Shown one piece after another: positions 1 through 10,975 of a stretch of DNA of 64,000 nucleotides (its first letter is position 1; each line of letters starts with the position of its first letter). The position numbers and the translations under genes were made by a program. A model generated the notes under the pieces. It ran no database searches. It saw only the letters and a program-made list of their open reading frames with translations, and had not been told where the DNA came from. This DNA is from Martinezella calliandrae (GTDB lineage Bacteria > Pseudomonadota > Alphaproteobacteria > Rhizobiales > Rhizobiaceae), in assembly GCF_030272695.1 (NCBI RefSeq), contig NZ_JARFYN010000005.1:141657-205656 (forward strand), given 5' to 3'.

Positions 1-1
1 G

Positions 2-1858
<1,857 letters not shown>

Positions 1859-1883
1859 GCGATTTTTATTGTTGCGAAATCAG

Positions 1884-1918
1884 AACCCGGTTCGTGGAAG
1901 CGAGCCGGGTTTTATTTT
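1884..1918 (+). terminator. Rho-independent terminator of rpoD
   Basis: An 11-base GC-rich stem (1884-1894 with 1901-1911, one G-T wobble) closes a six-base loop and runs straight into a T-rich tract. It lies 25 bases after the rpoD stop. Confidence 0.9.
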
Positions 1919-2303
1919 ATCCGGATATGCTTGCAACGATCAGCTCATAGGCCACCTCTTAAAGCGCCACGCGCTTGACCGCTCTTTCGCCGCCAGGATA
2001 TTGCGCTCTCCTGCTGGAGCACTGGGTGCAATTTCGCTCAGAACTCGCGCGGCCGTTCTTGGATATCTTCCGATGCACTGGTATGGATGGCAAGATCACG
2101 CAGGTTTGTTTTCCGGCCATCGCGAAGCTGTGGTTTGGAGTGACAGTCTACAATTTCCCGACTGCCTCTTTCCGGCCTTAATCTTTAACACCATATGTCG
2201 GGGTCTAGGCATCATCGGGTGTCGTTTGTTCGGTAAGGTTTTGATGAAACTGTTGACCGCTTCTCCGTCTGCCCTTCGTCGTCAGCCGTGCGGCCGCTGA
2301 GCG
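1919..2303. other. Intergenic region, no convincing gene
   Basis: About 385 bases between the rpoD terminator and the DUF930 gene. The open frames here (for example 1869-2300 plus) have no ribosome binding site, cross the terminator and have no natural-looking protein composition. The region presumably holds the promoter of the next gene, but I see no site clear enough to mark. Confidence 0.5.
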
Positions 2304-3992
2304 ATGGAGCGCGTCGCCGAACAGCGAGAACCGGAGAAGCGTGGATGGGGACTAATCCCTTCCATCCTGCTGCACATCCTGTTTTTCGCCGCGCTTTTCT
2401 TCTTGCCGGTGGTCGCCGTGCCGTTACCGCAGCCGGAAGAGAGCATCAACGTCGAGATGGTGCAGCAGCCCCAGGAGCAGGCAAAGAATGCCGTAAAGCC
2501 GGTCGAGCGATCCGGCCGCGTGCCGACCCCGACGCCCAAGCCCGACCAGAAGCAGCCTGAGACGGAGCAGAAGGCCGCGTCCACCGACAAGACGGAAGGC
2601 GAGCAGACTGCCGAGAAGCTGAGCGACGAGAGCAAGACGAAGACCGAGAAGGCTCCCGATCCCAATGCGCAGGACCAGAACGGGAAATCGCAGGAACCGG
2701 CGCAGGCCGATAAGCCCGCGGATGTAAAGGCCGATCAGCCGACGCCGCCCACCGAGCAAGCTGAGGAAAAGCCGCAGCCGGGCGATGCGCTGTCGCCAAA
2801 AGCGGCCGATGATCAAGCCAAGCCTCAGGCGCCAACGCCTGCGGACGCACAACAGCAAAATCAGGCGCCGCCCGCTACCAACCCTGATACTGAGACCCAG
2901 CAGACGGCGGCGGATCAGCCAAGGCCGGACGCGCAGATGGACCAGGCCAGCACAAAGCCGCCGGCCGATGATCCGACACAGCCGACGCCCGCCGAACAGG
3001 CTGCCCCAGAAGCCGCCGCGCCGCAGCAAAAAGACGCAACGCCGCCCGCAGCCGACGCCGATATGCAATTGCAGCAACAAGCCGAGGCCGCGCAACCCGC
3101 GCAGGCGGCACAGGCGGCACAGGCCAATGCCCAAGCAAAGGCAGCCGAGACTGCTGCCGCATCGGCAACCGATCCGAACGCCCGCGATCTGGCGTCTACC
3201 CCGACACTTGAAGAGCTGGCGACGGACCAGCCGTCCGACACCCAAATTGCCGAACCGGACAAGCCTTCGGCCGATGCCGCAGGCGCGCAGGCGGACCAAA
3301 AGCCCGGAACCGCGTCCGACCTCGCAAAGGGGCATGCGAAAGCTGCGCAAGGGCAGGTGGATCCGAACGCGCGACAGCAGGCTGCGGCTGATCAAAAGCT
3401 CGCGCCGGATGTCGTCGTTCCGACAACGGGCGGCGCAGCGCCACGGCAGCAATCACAGGATCAATCAACATCCGGCGGCCCTAGTGACCCGACGGCCGGA
3501 ACCGCCTTCGTTCCCGAGCCTCAATCTCGGCCGCAGCAACAGGCATCAGCGGATGGCCCACAGGAGGCATCGAATACCGATCCGTCGCAGACTGAGCAAA
3601 AGCCCGGCGGCCAGCAGGGCAAATTCATCGAGGCCAAGCGCTTCTACTCCGGTACGGAGCTGGCGCGTTTGTCCAAGGACGAACTGGATGCCTGGAAAAA
3701 ATTGCCGCGGCGTACACGAGTGCAGCGGCTTTGCAATAGCGAGGAAAAGCTGCAGTTCGGGTACGACCTAAAAGCCCGAGGTTTTTATAACTCGCTGGTT
3801 ACGCCGGCCATGCTGTCGGACGTTGACCTCGTCGGCGACGGAGCTGGTGTGCTCACGCCGAAAGGTTGGCTGAGGGTGGCATTTAAATGTAACGTTGACG
3901 AAGCCGCCTTGAAAGTGGTTGCCTTCTCCTACTTGGTTAGAGGTCACGTTTCCGCAAACCAGTTGGAGAGGATCGGCCCTGCTGGCAATTGA
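2304..3992 (+). CDS. DUF930 protein with N-terminal membrane anchor and long Pro/Gln/Ala linker
   Basis: Predicted inner-membrane anchored periplasmic protein of 562 residues. A single hydrophobic segment (about residues 14-38, SILLHILFFAALFFLPVVAV) follows a short charged N-terminus, an arrangement shared with TonB and TolA. Residues 45-440 are a low-complexity linker of Gln, Ala, Pro, Asp and Lys that could span the periplasm. The C-terminal 115 residues are a folded domain with two cysteines (RVQRLCNSEEK and RVAFKCNVDEAALKVVAFSY), matching my memory of DUF930 proteins of rhizobia and Brucella. The function of DUF930 is not known. By architecture it could transmit force or scaffold in the envelope, but no TonB-type C-terminal box is visible. 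The gene stands alone on its strand. Confidence 0.8.
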   Translation: MERVAEQREPEKRGWGLIPSILLHILFFAALFFLPVVAVPLPQPEESINVEMVQQPQEQAKNAVKPVERSGRVPTPTPKPDQKQPETEQKAASTDKTEGEQTAEKLSDESKTKTEKAPDPNAQDQNGKSQEPAQADKPADVKADQPTPPTEQAEEKPQPGDALSPKAADDQAKPQAPTPADAQQQNQAPPATNPDTETQQTAADQPRPDAQMDQASTKPPADDPTQPTPAEQAAPEAAAPQQKDATPPAADADMQLQQQAEAAQPAQAAQAAQANAQAKAAETAAASATDPNARDLASTPTLEELATDQPSDTQIAEPDKPSADAAGAQADQKPGTASDLAKGHAKAAQGQVDPNARQQAAADQKLAPDVVVPTTGGAAPRQQSQDQSTSGGPSDPTAGTAFVPEPQSRPQQQASADGPQEASNTDPSQTEQKPGGQQGKFIEAKRFYSGTELARLSKDELDAWKKLPRRTRVQRLCNSEEKLQFGYDLKARGFYNSLVTPAMLSDVDLVGDGAGVLTPKGWLRVAFKCNVDEAALKVVAFSYLVRGHVSANQLERIGPAGN

Positions 3993-4125
3993 CGAACAAC
4001 ACCGGTCTCGTCAGCTTGAAACAATAGTTTATTTCCCCGCCTGATCGAAATTCGGCCCGTTTCATCATATGTTTGCGGCTGATAACGTCTGATAGAATCC
4101 CCTCCCTTCGCATTGCACAGTTCCA

Positions 4126-5109
4126 ATGACATCGATCACAGCCGATTCCAATTCGATGGCCACCGGCCATTCCACGCTTCGTGGTGTCCTCGTAGCATTC
4201 GCATCCTATGCCGTCTTCGCCTTCAGTGACGCCTCGATTAAGGTTTTGAACGGGACGCTGCCCTCCTACGAATTGGCCTTCATCGGTTCGCTGTTCGGAT
4301 TTGCCGCGATCCCATTTCTAAGGGCGCGTGGGGATGGGTGGCTGGATATCGTCAAGACGACGAACCGGCCGTTGTGGATGTTGCGGTTTGCCTCTGGCGC
4401 TACCAGCGCCATAGTTTCGATTGTGGCTTTTACCAAGCTGCCGATGGCGGAGGCTTTCGCGCTGTTGTTCCTGCTGCCGTCCTTCGTCACCATCCTGTCC
4501 GTCGTCTTTCTCAAGGAGGATGTGCGCTGGCAGCGTTGGACGGCGGTGATCCTCGGGTTCGCCGGTGTCCTTATCGTGCTGCGGCCGGGATTTCGCGAGC
4601 TTTCGATCGGTCATCTCTGCGCGGCGATCGGCGGGTTGAGCGGGGCAGTCTCGATCGTCACCAATCGTGCGCTCGGGCCGAAGGAGAAGCGTGTCTCGCT
4701 TTATGGCGCAGCACTGTTCGGCTCGCTGATTGTCAGCGGCTTTTTGATGCTGCCCGAAATGGTGTGGCCAACAGCCTGGCAATGGATATTCCTTGCAAGC
4801 TACGGTCTTCTCGGCGCTGTCGGCACCGTTTTGCTGATGACTGCCGCGCAACTGGCGCCGGCCAATCTCGTCGCGCCGCCGCAATATAGCCAGATGATTT
4901 GGGCGATCGGCTTCGGTTATCTGCTGTTCAACGATGAAATCGACCTGCCGATGGCGCTCGGTATCCTCCTCATCATCTTTTCCGGCCTGCTGACGCTCGC
5001 GCGCGAGCGCAAACGCGGCACGCCGCTGCCGGCAGCCGTCGTTGCAGCAGATACCTGGGCATCGTTTGCGACAGCGCAGGAAACTGAGGCCGAGACACCA
5101 GATAGGTGA
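4126..5109 (+). CDS. DMT superfamily EamA-type transporter
   Basis: Integral inner-membrane protein of 327 residues with about ten hydrophobic segments arranged as two EamA repeats. The first begins at GVLVAFASYAVFAFSDASIK and the second at about residue 165 (HLCAAIGGLSGAVSIVTNRA). Repeat features such as the LPMAEAFALLFLLPSFVTIL segment and the glycine-rich GLLGAVGTVLLMTAAQLAP helix are typical of drug/metabolite transporters. The substrate cannot be read from the sequence; family members carry amino acids, purines or S-adenosylmethionine. The C-terminal 35 residues form a hydrophilic tail. It is separated from both neighbours by more than 100 bases and is likely monocistronic. Confidence 0.85.
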   Translation: MTSITADSNSMATGHSTLRGVLVAFASYAVFAFSDASIKVLNGTLPSYELAFIGSLFGFAAIPFLRARGDGWLDIVKTTNRPLWMLRFASGATSAIVSIVAFTKLPMAEAFALLFLLPSFVTILSVVFLKEDVRWQRWTAVILGFAGVLIVLRPGFRELSIGHLCAAIGGLSGAVSIVTNRALGPKEKRVSLYGAALFGSLIVSGFLMLPEMVWPTAWQWIFLASYGLLGAVGTVLLMTAAQLAPANLVAPPQYSQMIWAIGFGYLLFNDEIDLPMALGILLIIFSGLLTLARERKRGTPLPAAVVAADTWASFATAQETEAETPDR

Positions 5110-5354
5110 TCCCCCGTCGGCGATCGCATCACTTCGTCACCCGAATGAATGGGGATTAGGTTTATTGTCGCTGCGAGCTTAAAAGCCTATGATTTTCGCA
5201 AGGGGACTGCATCTGCGGGAGGGGACATCGAAACACCGGGGCGGCGGCGCGTAACCCCGAAAATCAGGGTGGATTTTCAAGGGGCCTACGTGTGGATCAA
5301 ACCGCAACTGCGCGTGCGTTCAATAGACGCGAGACGCAGCCGAGGAGGTGTGAG

Positions 5355-5648
5355 ATGACCACTTATATCGTTCTGCTCAATTGGACCGACCAGGGTGTGC
5401 GAAGCGTAAAGGAGTCGCCGCGGCGCCTGGACGCAGCCAAGAAGCTGCTGGGAGAGATGGGCGGTTCGTTCAAGCATTTTTTCCTGACCATGGGTGAGTA
5501 TGACATGGTCTCTGTCTGCGAGGCGCCCGACGATGCTGTTATCGCCCGTTTCGCTTTGGAGCTTGGGATGGGCGGCAATGTGCGCACGCGTACGCTGAAA
5601 GCGTTCCCCGAGGCCGCCTATCGCGAGATCATGGCATCCTTGGGTTAG
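5355..5648 (+). CDS. GYD domain-containing protein
   Basis: Small cytoplasmic protein of 97 residues beginning TTYIVLLNWTDQGVRSVKES. The GEYDMV motif near residue 46 is the family signature (GYD, here GEYD), and length and fold pattern (beta-alpha-beta ferredoxin-like) match the family. Function is unknown. I chose the ATG at 5355 over an upstream in-frame start at 5292 because GAGGAGGTG sits five bases before it and the extra residues do not look native. Confidence 0.85.
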   Translation: MTTYIVLLNWTDQGVRSVKESPRRLDAAKKLLGEMGGSFKHFFLTMGEYDMVSVCEAPDDAVIARFALELGMGGNVRTRTLKAFPEAAYREIMASLG

Positions 5649-5679
5649 CTGGGATGATTTTGCCGTTCTGAATGCATAA

Positions 5680-5705
5680 ACCCGGCCAGCGGGGGCTGAC
5701 CGGGT
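5680..5705 (+). terminator. Possible transcription terminator hairpin
   Basis: An 11-base stem with one mismatch around a five-G loop lies 32 bases after the GYD gene. No T-tract follows, so termination is uncertain. Confidence 0.4.
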
Positions 5706-5815
5706 AGCGGTGCATCTTGCGCCCATCGCGTCCCAGCCATGTCATCTCGTTGCTTGACCTTCCTTCGATTTTGGCGACCCTGAAATTCCTTCTCTAAAGC
5801 CAAAGGAATTTCAGT

Positions 5816-6745
5816 ATGCGTATTCTCGTGGTCGGCGCTGGCGCTATCGGCGGATATTTCGGAGGCAGGCTGGCAGCGGCCGGACGTGACGTTACCTTTC
5901 TGGTGCGGCCGAAGCGGGCGGAGATTTTGCGCGAGAAGGGCCTTGTCATCCGCAGCCCGCTCGGTGACGCCCATATCGCCGCGCCGAAACTCGTCACGGC
6001 CGATGATGTCGGCGGAACCTTCGATCTGATTTTGCTGAGCTCAAAGGCCTACGATCTCCAAGATGCCATTGCCTCCTTCGCACCGGCTGTTGGACCGCAA
6101 ACGGCGATCCTGCCGCTTTTGAATGGCATGGGGCATCTCGACCGGCTGGAGGCGAGGTTCGGGCCCAAAGCGGTGCTCGGCGGCACTTGCTTCATCTCAA
6201 CGACCATCGGGCGAGATGGCGAGATCCTGCATATGAACGATATCCACCGCCTGACCTACGGCGACCGCCACGGCGGCATGACGGCGAGAATAGAAGCCAT
6301 AGCCACGGTCTTTGCCGAGGCCGGCTTTACGGCTGAGGCGAGCGAGACAATCCTCAGCGACATGTGGGGGAAGTGGATTTTCATCGCGGCGACAGCCGGC
6401 ATGACTTGCCTGATGCGCTGCTCCATCGGCGACTTCGTTGCGGCGGGCGCCAGCAATCTGGCATTGAAGCTGATCGACGAATGCGCCGAGATCGCAGCCG
6501 GCCACGGCTTTAAACTTTCCAAGGCAGCGCAAGAACGCATCCGCGAAAATCTGACGCGCGCGGGCTCTCCAATCACCGCTTCGATGTTGCGCGACATCGA
6601 GGCCGATGGCCGGATCGAAAGCGACCAGATCATCGGCGATCTCCTGGCCCGTGCCGATCCTGTAAAGCGTCCGTCCTATTTCATGCTGGAGACGGTTTAT
6701 GCGCATCTCAAGGCTTATGAGGCGCGGCGAGCACGGGAAGGTTGA
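5816..6745 (+). CDS. 2-dehydropantoate 2-reductase family protein (ketopantoate reductase)
   Basis: NADPH-dependent oxidoreductase of 309 residues in the ApbA/PanE family, which reduces ketopantoate to pantoate in pantothenate synthesis; paralogues with other substrates are common. The N-terminal Rossmann motif is MRILVVGAGAIGGYFGGRLA. The family's conserved stretches follow: LLSSKAYDL near residue 75, LPLLNGMGH near 102, and the C-terminal helical domain starting at the SDMWGKWIFIAATAGMTCLM segment with the late KRPSYFMLE motif. The next gene in the direction of transcription is a GST-like protein. Because rhizobia often carry several paralogues, I do not assign panE. Confidence 0.85.
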   Translation: MRILVVGAGAIGGYFGGRLAAAGRDVTFLVRPKRAEILREKGLVIRSPLGDAHIAAPKLVTADDVGGTFDLILLSSKAYDLQDAIASFAPAVGPQTAILPLLNGMGHLDRLEARFGPKAVLGGTCFISTTIGRDGEILHMNDIHRLTYGDRHGGMTARIEAIATVFAEAGFTAEASETILSDMWGKWIFIAATAGMTCLMRCSIGDFVAAGASNLALKLIDECAEIAAGHGFKLSKAAQERIRENLTRAGSPITASMLRDIEADGRIESDQIIGDLLARADPVKRPSYFMLETVYAHLKAYEARRAREG

Positions 6746-6821
6746 GACACGAGCGATCGCCTTGACCGCAGCGCCCCCCTCCGAAAAAATGCCGGTTGAT
6801 GAACTTAAATGGCGTTGCGAC

Positions 6822-7478
6822 ATGAAAAAGCCTTGCCTGTTTGGCGCAGATTATAGCGTCTATGTGAGAATTGCGCGGCTAACGCTGCTCGAGAAAGGCG
6901 TCGATCATCAGAGGATGCCGGTCGATATTTTCGCCGACGGCGGGCCTTCGGCATCCTATCTGGGGCGGCATCCATTCGGCCGGATTCCGGCCTTCGAGCA
7001 TGATGATTTTCGGCTTTATGAGACGGCAGCGATCACACGCTATGTCGACGAGGCATTCGACGGGCCGCGCCTGCAGCCTTTGACCCCTCGGCAGCGGGCG
7101 CGGATGAACCAGATCGTCAGCATCGCCGATGCATACCTCTATCCTCACTTGGTATGGGGGGTCTATGTGGAACGGGTCTCTAAGCCGGCGAAGGGCGTTG
7201 CCGCCGACGAAGAGCGGATCGCGGCGAGCCTTTCCAAAGCCGCCATCAGCCTTGCCGCCCTTTGCGAACTCATAGACGGTACGCAGTGGCTCTGCGGCCC
7301 GGATCTGACGCTTGCCGATTTGTACGTGGCGCCGATGTTCGACTATTTTCGCAAGGCGCCTGAGGGACGGAAGATGATCGCGCATCACTCGAAATTGGTG
7401 TCATGGTGGTCGCGTATTGCTGCCCGGCCAAGCGTTGAGATGACGGATTTCGACAAACTGGACGGGCGGCACGCATGA
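6822..7478 (+). CDS. Glutathione S-transferase family protein
   Basis: 218-residue protein with an N-terminal thioredoxin-like domain (CLFGADYSVYVRIARLTLLE; later HPFGRIPAFEHDDFRLYETA, where the conserved Pro before the beta strand and the ET-A glutathione-binding motif are visible) and a helical C-terminal domain containing LCGPDLTLADLYVAPMFDYF, the N-capping box region of GSTs. It probably conjugates or reduces small electrophiles with glutathione in the cytoplasm. I prefer the ATG at 6822, which gives the family's normal length; an upstream in-frame start at 6699 would overlap the reductase gene. Its stop overlaps the AraC gene start as ATGA, so the two are co-translated. Confidence 0.85.
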   Translation: MKKPCLFGADYSVYVRIARLTLLEKGVDHQRMPVDIFADGGPSASYLGRHPFGRIPAFEHDDFRLYETAAITRYVDEAFDGPRLQPLTPRQRARMNQIVSIADAYLYPHLVWGVYVERVSKPAKGVAADEERIAASLSKAAISLAALCELIDGTQWLCGPDLTLADLYVAPMFDYFRKAPEGRKMIAHHSKLVSWWSRIAARPSVEMTDFDKLDGRHA

Positions 7479-8284
7479 AACCCGGCCAGTTCAGGATATT
7501 CCGCTCTTCGGTCGCCGGCATCGAAGCGGTGACGGCGGAGACGGGACATAGTTTTCCCAGGCATACACATGATCAGTTCGGCATCGGCGTCATCGAGCGC
7601 GGCGCGCAGATATCGTTGAGCGGGCGTGGCATGGTGCGGGCTGAAGCAGGCGACGTCATCACTCTCAATCCGAATGAGGTGCATGACGGGCTGCCGGTTG
7701 GGGAAAGCCGGGCTTGGTCGATGCTCTATTTCGATCCACGGCTGATGACAGATCTTTTGGGCGATATGGGCCGAGGTGACGCCAGTGGCTCGGAATTTCC
7801 TTCTCCCGTCATTCGAAACGGGCTGGCGGCAGCACGTTTCAGGACACTTTTTTCGACGGTGATCGTCCAGGATGGTCCGCAAACCACGCTGCAGCGCGAT
7901 GGACTGCTGTTGTCGATCGTCGCGGACGTAATGCGCGAAAAGCGGCGACAGGACGGCTTTATCGACGCTCCCGCCGCGATCATGCGCGCCCGCGAACTCA
8001 TCGATGATGACCCGGCGGCACCGTTGACTTTGGCCGATCTCGCCGAGGTGAGCGGGCTCAGCCGTTTCCAGCTCCTGCGCGGTTTTGCCAAGGCGACCGG
8101 ACTGACGCCGCACGCCTATCTCGTTCAGCGCCGCATTCATGGAGCAAGGCGGCTGATTGCTGGGGGCATGCCGTTGGCGGAAGCGGCCTTTGCCAGCGGC
8201 TTTGCCGATCAAAGCCATATGACACGGATTTTCGTGCGCAATTTTGGTGTGTCGCCACGCATCTATGCTGACACGATGCGCTGA
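7475..8284 (+). CDS. AraC family transcriptional regulator
   Basis: 269-residue regulator. Residues 1-130 form a cupin-like effector domain: HTHDQFGIGVIERGAQISL, then the AGDVITLNPNEVHDG turn typical of AraC cupins. The C-terminal 100 residues hold the two helix-turn-helix motifs (PLTLADLAEVSGLSRFQLLR and later the ASGFADQSHMTRIFVRNFG signature). The start overlaps the GST stop by four bases, suggesting it regulates the GST or its own operon. The effector is unknown. Confidence 0.9.
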   Translation: MKPGQFRIFRSSVAGIEAVTAETGHSFPRHTHDQFGIGVIERGAQISLSGRGMVRAEAGDVITLNPNEVHDGLPVGESRAWSMLYFDPRLMTDLLGDMGRGDASGSEFPSPVIRNGLAAARFRTLFSTVIVQDGPQTTLQRDGLLLSIVADVMREKRRQDGFIDAPAAIMRARELIDDDPAAPLTLADLAEVSGLSRFQLLRGFAKATGLTPHAYLVQRRIHGARRLIAGGMPLAEAAFASGFADQSHMTRIFVRNFGVSPRIYADTMR

Positions 8285-8369
8285 AAGCATCTGCAATTTC
8301 GTTCAAGACCGGATGCCCGCATCGGGTTTTTCTGCTGCTCCAAGTCAAAACCGCGCAGAAGGAAAAGCC

Positions 8370-9062
8370 ATGTATTTCCGCCATTCGAATGAGATGTGGA
8401 ACGAATTCCCCGATCTGGTTCCCGGCGCACTCTTCGTCGAAGGGATCGCCGCGGGTGCTATTCTCGCTGACCCTATCGCGAAGTTCTATCAGATAGCCGA
8501 AGAGCGTCTGGCAGCAAGTTCGGAAGGCGAGATGCCCGAGATCCAAGCCTGGCGGCGCACCTTCTCGAAAATGGGACTGAAGCCGACGCAATATCGCTGC
8601 GCTTCCGAGGCTTTGCTCCGGCGATACCGCCAGGAAAGATCGCTGCCGCAACTGCATCCGCTGGTTGACCTCTGTAACGCCGTTTCGATCGCCTTTGCTA
8701 TACCTATCGCCGTCTTCGATCTTGCAAAGATTTCCGGCGATCTCGAAGTCAGGCATGCGACTGGCAAAGAGAGCTATCTGACCTTTGCCGGCGAGACGGA
8801 ATATCCGGAGCCGCGCGAGGTGATCTTTGCCGATAGCGCGGACCGGGCGCATGCACGGCGCTGGACCAACAGGCAAAGTGGCCTTTCCGCCGTTCGGCAA
8901 GATACGCGATCCGTGCTGATCGTCGCTGAGGCCATGCATGAAACGGCCGGCCATGATGTGCCGAGACTGATCTCCACCCTTGCCACGGAATTGGCCGGCG
9001 CATGGTCGGTCGACGCGAAGACCGGGGTGCTCAGCAGCTCTTCACCACGATTTGATCTCTAG
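8370..9062 (+). CDS. B3/B4 tRNA-binding domain protein
   Basis: 230-residue protein resembling the stand-alone B3/B4 domain otherwise found in the beta subunit of phenylalanyl-tRNA synthetase. Visible markers are the central LPQLHPLVDLCNAVSIAFAIP segment and the KMGLKPTQYRCASEALLRR stretch, both typical of the family. Such stand-alone proteins may edit or bind aminoacylated substrates, but the role of this group is not established. The ATG at 8370 follows a purine-rich GAAGGAAAAG sequence; the longer frame from 8244 would overlap the AraC gene. The stop codon lies inside a long inverted repeat. Confidence 0.75.
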   Translation: MYFRHSNEMWNEFPDLVPGALFVEGIAAGAILADPIAKFYQIAEERLAASSEGEMPEIQAWRRTFSKMGLKPTQYRCASEALLRRYRQERSLPQLHPLVDLCNAVSIAFAIPIAVFDLAKISGDLEVRHATGKESYLTFAGETEYPEPREVIFADSADRAHARRWTNRQSGLSAVRQDTRSVLIVAEAMHETAGHDVPRLISTLATELAGAWSVDAKTGVLSSSSPRFDL

Positions 9063-9161
9063 AGCGACATGCGTTCATGAACGCACAAAGGTCGCTCTAG
9101 TCTTTGGAATCTGGAGCATCTTGTCCGCTTTTAGTCGATTTCGCCTGAAAGCGCGATGCTC
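9059..9161. repeat. Pair of intergenic palindromic units (rhizobial mosaic-type repeat)
   Basis: Two adjacent dyads. The first has ten-base arms 9059-9068 and 9091-9100 around a perfect 16-base palindrome (9070-9085). The second has arms GAGCATC (9114-9120) and GATGCTC (9155-9161) with an inner GCTTT/AAAGC pair. The first overlaps the stop codon of the preceding gene and could act as a transcription or RNA stability element. The layout resembles palindromic repeats scattered in rhizobial genomes; the copy number cannot be judged from this window. Confidence 0.6.
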
Positions 9162-9314
9162 TGGGTCTTGGCGCTTCTACGGCAAATTGAAGATCCAGGC
9201 AAAAATGCAGTTGACAAGCGCGGCATTCGGGCAGAGCAGGGGGCATAGATAAATATTTCATATTGCTCATAAAGTTTGGTCCGCGAGGCGACATCCGGAC
9301 CAGAAGAAAGACAT

Positions 9315-10544
9315 ATGGACACCCTGCAAAGTCAAAACCGGGTAAGCGTGCTCGCCCACCCCGGATATCGTTCCTTCGCTGCCTCTCGCGTCTTTTCCTC
9401 CATCGGTTTCCAGTCGGTCACCGTTGCCATGGGCTGGATGATTTACGATCAGACGCATAGTGCCTTCTTTCTTGGCCTGGTCGGCTTCTGCCAGTTCCTG
9501 CCGATGGTGATCCTGACCTTCATCGTCGGCCAGCTTGCCGATCGGTTCGAAAGGCGGCGCATCGGCCTGGTCTGCCAGTTGATCGAAGCCTTGACGGCGC
9601 TGGTCCTTGCGGTTGCCATCTGGCAGCACTGGATCGGTCCGGCCGGCATCCTCGCCGCCGTCGCCGTCATGGGCGCCGCCACCGCCTTCGAACGCCCGAC
9701 CATGGCCGCGTTGTTGCCGAATATCGTGCCGTCGTCGATGTTGCAGATGGCGATCGCCACCTCCACGTCGATGATGCAGACTGCCTTCATCATCGGGCCG
9801 TCGCTTGGCGGCCTACTTTATGGCGTCAGTCCGATCGCGCCTTTCGCGGTGTCCGCCTTGCTATACGTCATCGCGAGCTTCAGCGTCATTTCGATCCGCG
9901 TCGAGCGACAACAGCCGTCGTCGCGCGAGCCAGTGACGCTGAGATCGGTCTTTGCCGGTGTTTCCTTCATCAAGAGCCGGCCGGTGATGATGGGCACGAT
10001 TTCGCTCGATCTCTTCGCCGTCCTTCTCGGCGGCGCCACGGCGCTGCTGCCGATGTTTGCGCGCGACATCCTGCACGCCGGTCCCTGGGGTCTCGGTCTG
10101 CTGCGCGCCGCGCCGGCAATCGGTGCATTGGTCATGTCGATCTGGCTGGCGCGCCGACCGTTGGAGACGGATGTCGGCAAGAAGATGCTGCTTGCCGTTT
10201 TCGTCTTTGGGATCGCGACCATCGTCTTCGCGCTCTCGAGCAACATCATCCTCTCAGTCGCAGCACTGCTTATCGTCGGCGCATCGGATACGGTCAGCGT
10301 CGTCGTGCGCAGTTCGCTCGTGCAGCTCCTGACGCCCGACAACATGCGCGGCCGTGTCAACGCCGTGAACTCGCTGTTCATCGGCACCTCTAACCAGCTC
10401 GGCGAATTCGAATCGGGAATGCTTGCCAGCGCAATTGGCCCGGTTCTCACCGGCATCGTCGGCGGCGTCGGCACGGTCGCGGTCGTCCTGCTCTGGATGT
10501 GGATTTTTCCGGATCTGACCAAGGTCAAAACACTTAAGGGCTGA
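9315..10544 (+). CDS. MFS transporter (EntS/MFS_3-like)
   Basis: Inner-membrane secondary transporter of 409 residues with about twelve hydrophobic segments. The loop between helices 2 and 3 carries the MFS motif VGQLADRFERRRIGL, and the two six-helix halves are separated by the hydrophilic stretch around residues 195-215 (RVERQQPSSREPV). The overall pattern, including LTPDNMRGRVNAVNSLFIG in the second half, is that of the EntS/MFS_3 exporters. The substrate is unknown. I use the ATG at 9315, nine bases after AGAAGAAAG. Confidence 0.85.
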   Translation: MDTLQSQNRVSVLAHPGYRSFAASRVFSSIGFQSVTVAMGWMIYDQTHSAFFLGLVGFCQFLPMVILTFIVGQLADRFERRRIGLVCQLIEALTALVLAVAIWQHWIGPAGILAAVAVMGAATAFERPTMAALLPNIVPSSMLQMAIATSTSMMQTAFIIGPSLGGLLYGVSPIAPFAVSALLYVIASFSVISIRVERQQPSSREPVTLRSVFAGVSFIKSRPVMMGTISLDLFAVLLGGATALLPMFARDILHAGPWGLGLLRAAPAIGALVMSIWLARRPLETDVGKKMLLAVFVFGIATIVFALSSNIILSVAALLIVGASDTVSVVVRSSLVQLLTPDNMRGRVNAVNSLFIGTSNQLGEFESGMLASAIGPVLTGIVGGVGTVAVVLLWMWIFPDLTKVKTLKG

Positions 10545-10632
10545 CGTGATGTCGGCGACATCGGCACGGCCATCGGCGCGATATGCGAGCGCCGAACGCC
10601 TCGAGTCCTAGCGACGCCAACCGTTCGCGGTT

Positions 10633-10973
10633 TCATGGATCATCCTTGATATCGTCGAGCCCGGCAGCGCCGGAAGCACAGGCGGTGATGTAGAGGCCGA
10701 TAGTCTGATCCGGGGGGAAGGGAGGAAGGTTGGAGCGCCGGCACCACGCGGCAAAGTGTTTCCAGTCGGACGCATAGGCCTTGCGGCTGTTGGCGGAACT
10801 CGCCCCCTCGACGTAGCCCGGGCGCGATCGGCGAGGCGCTCGAGATGCATGGCCGGGGCGCCGGTCGCCTTCGCGATAGAAGGGGGAGCACCGGTCGGAT
10901 TGCTGTCATCCGCCGCATCGGCAGGAAACGCAATTTCGTTGTCTGCCGGTCGCACGTCCGTGGCACCGCTCAT
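10633..10973 (-). pseudogene. Tyrosine recombinase (integrase) N-terminal fragment, frameshifted
   Basis: Reading from 10973 downward, the frame starts MSGATDVRPADNEIAFPADA and reaches MHLERLADRAR. A one-base shift at the GCCCGGGCTAC sequence then moves the natural protein to another frame: GYVEGASSANSRKAYASDWK, then HFAAWCRRSNLPPFPPDQTI, ending at a stop at 10633. The second part is the SAM-like core-binding domain of phage-type integrases. The catalytic domain with Arg, His and Tyr residues is missing. It starts two bases after the toxin stop. It is an inactive remnant of a mobile element. Confidence 0.75.
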
Positions 10974-10975
10974 AT

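Noticed and set aside
1869..2300. 143-codon plus frame after rpoD
   Set aside because: It starts inside the rpoD terminator region, has no ribosome binding site and no native composition.
2424..3452. Long open frame on the minus strand (342 codons) across the DUF930 gene
   Set aside because: It is opposite the Pro/Gln/Ala linker, its product is almost only Leu, Arg and Gly, and there is no ribosome binding site. It is a composition artefact.
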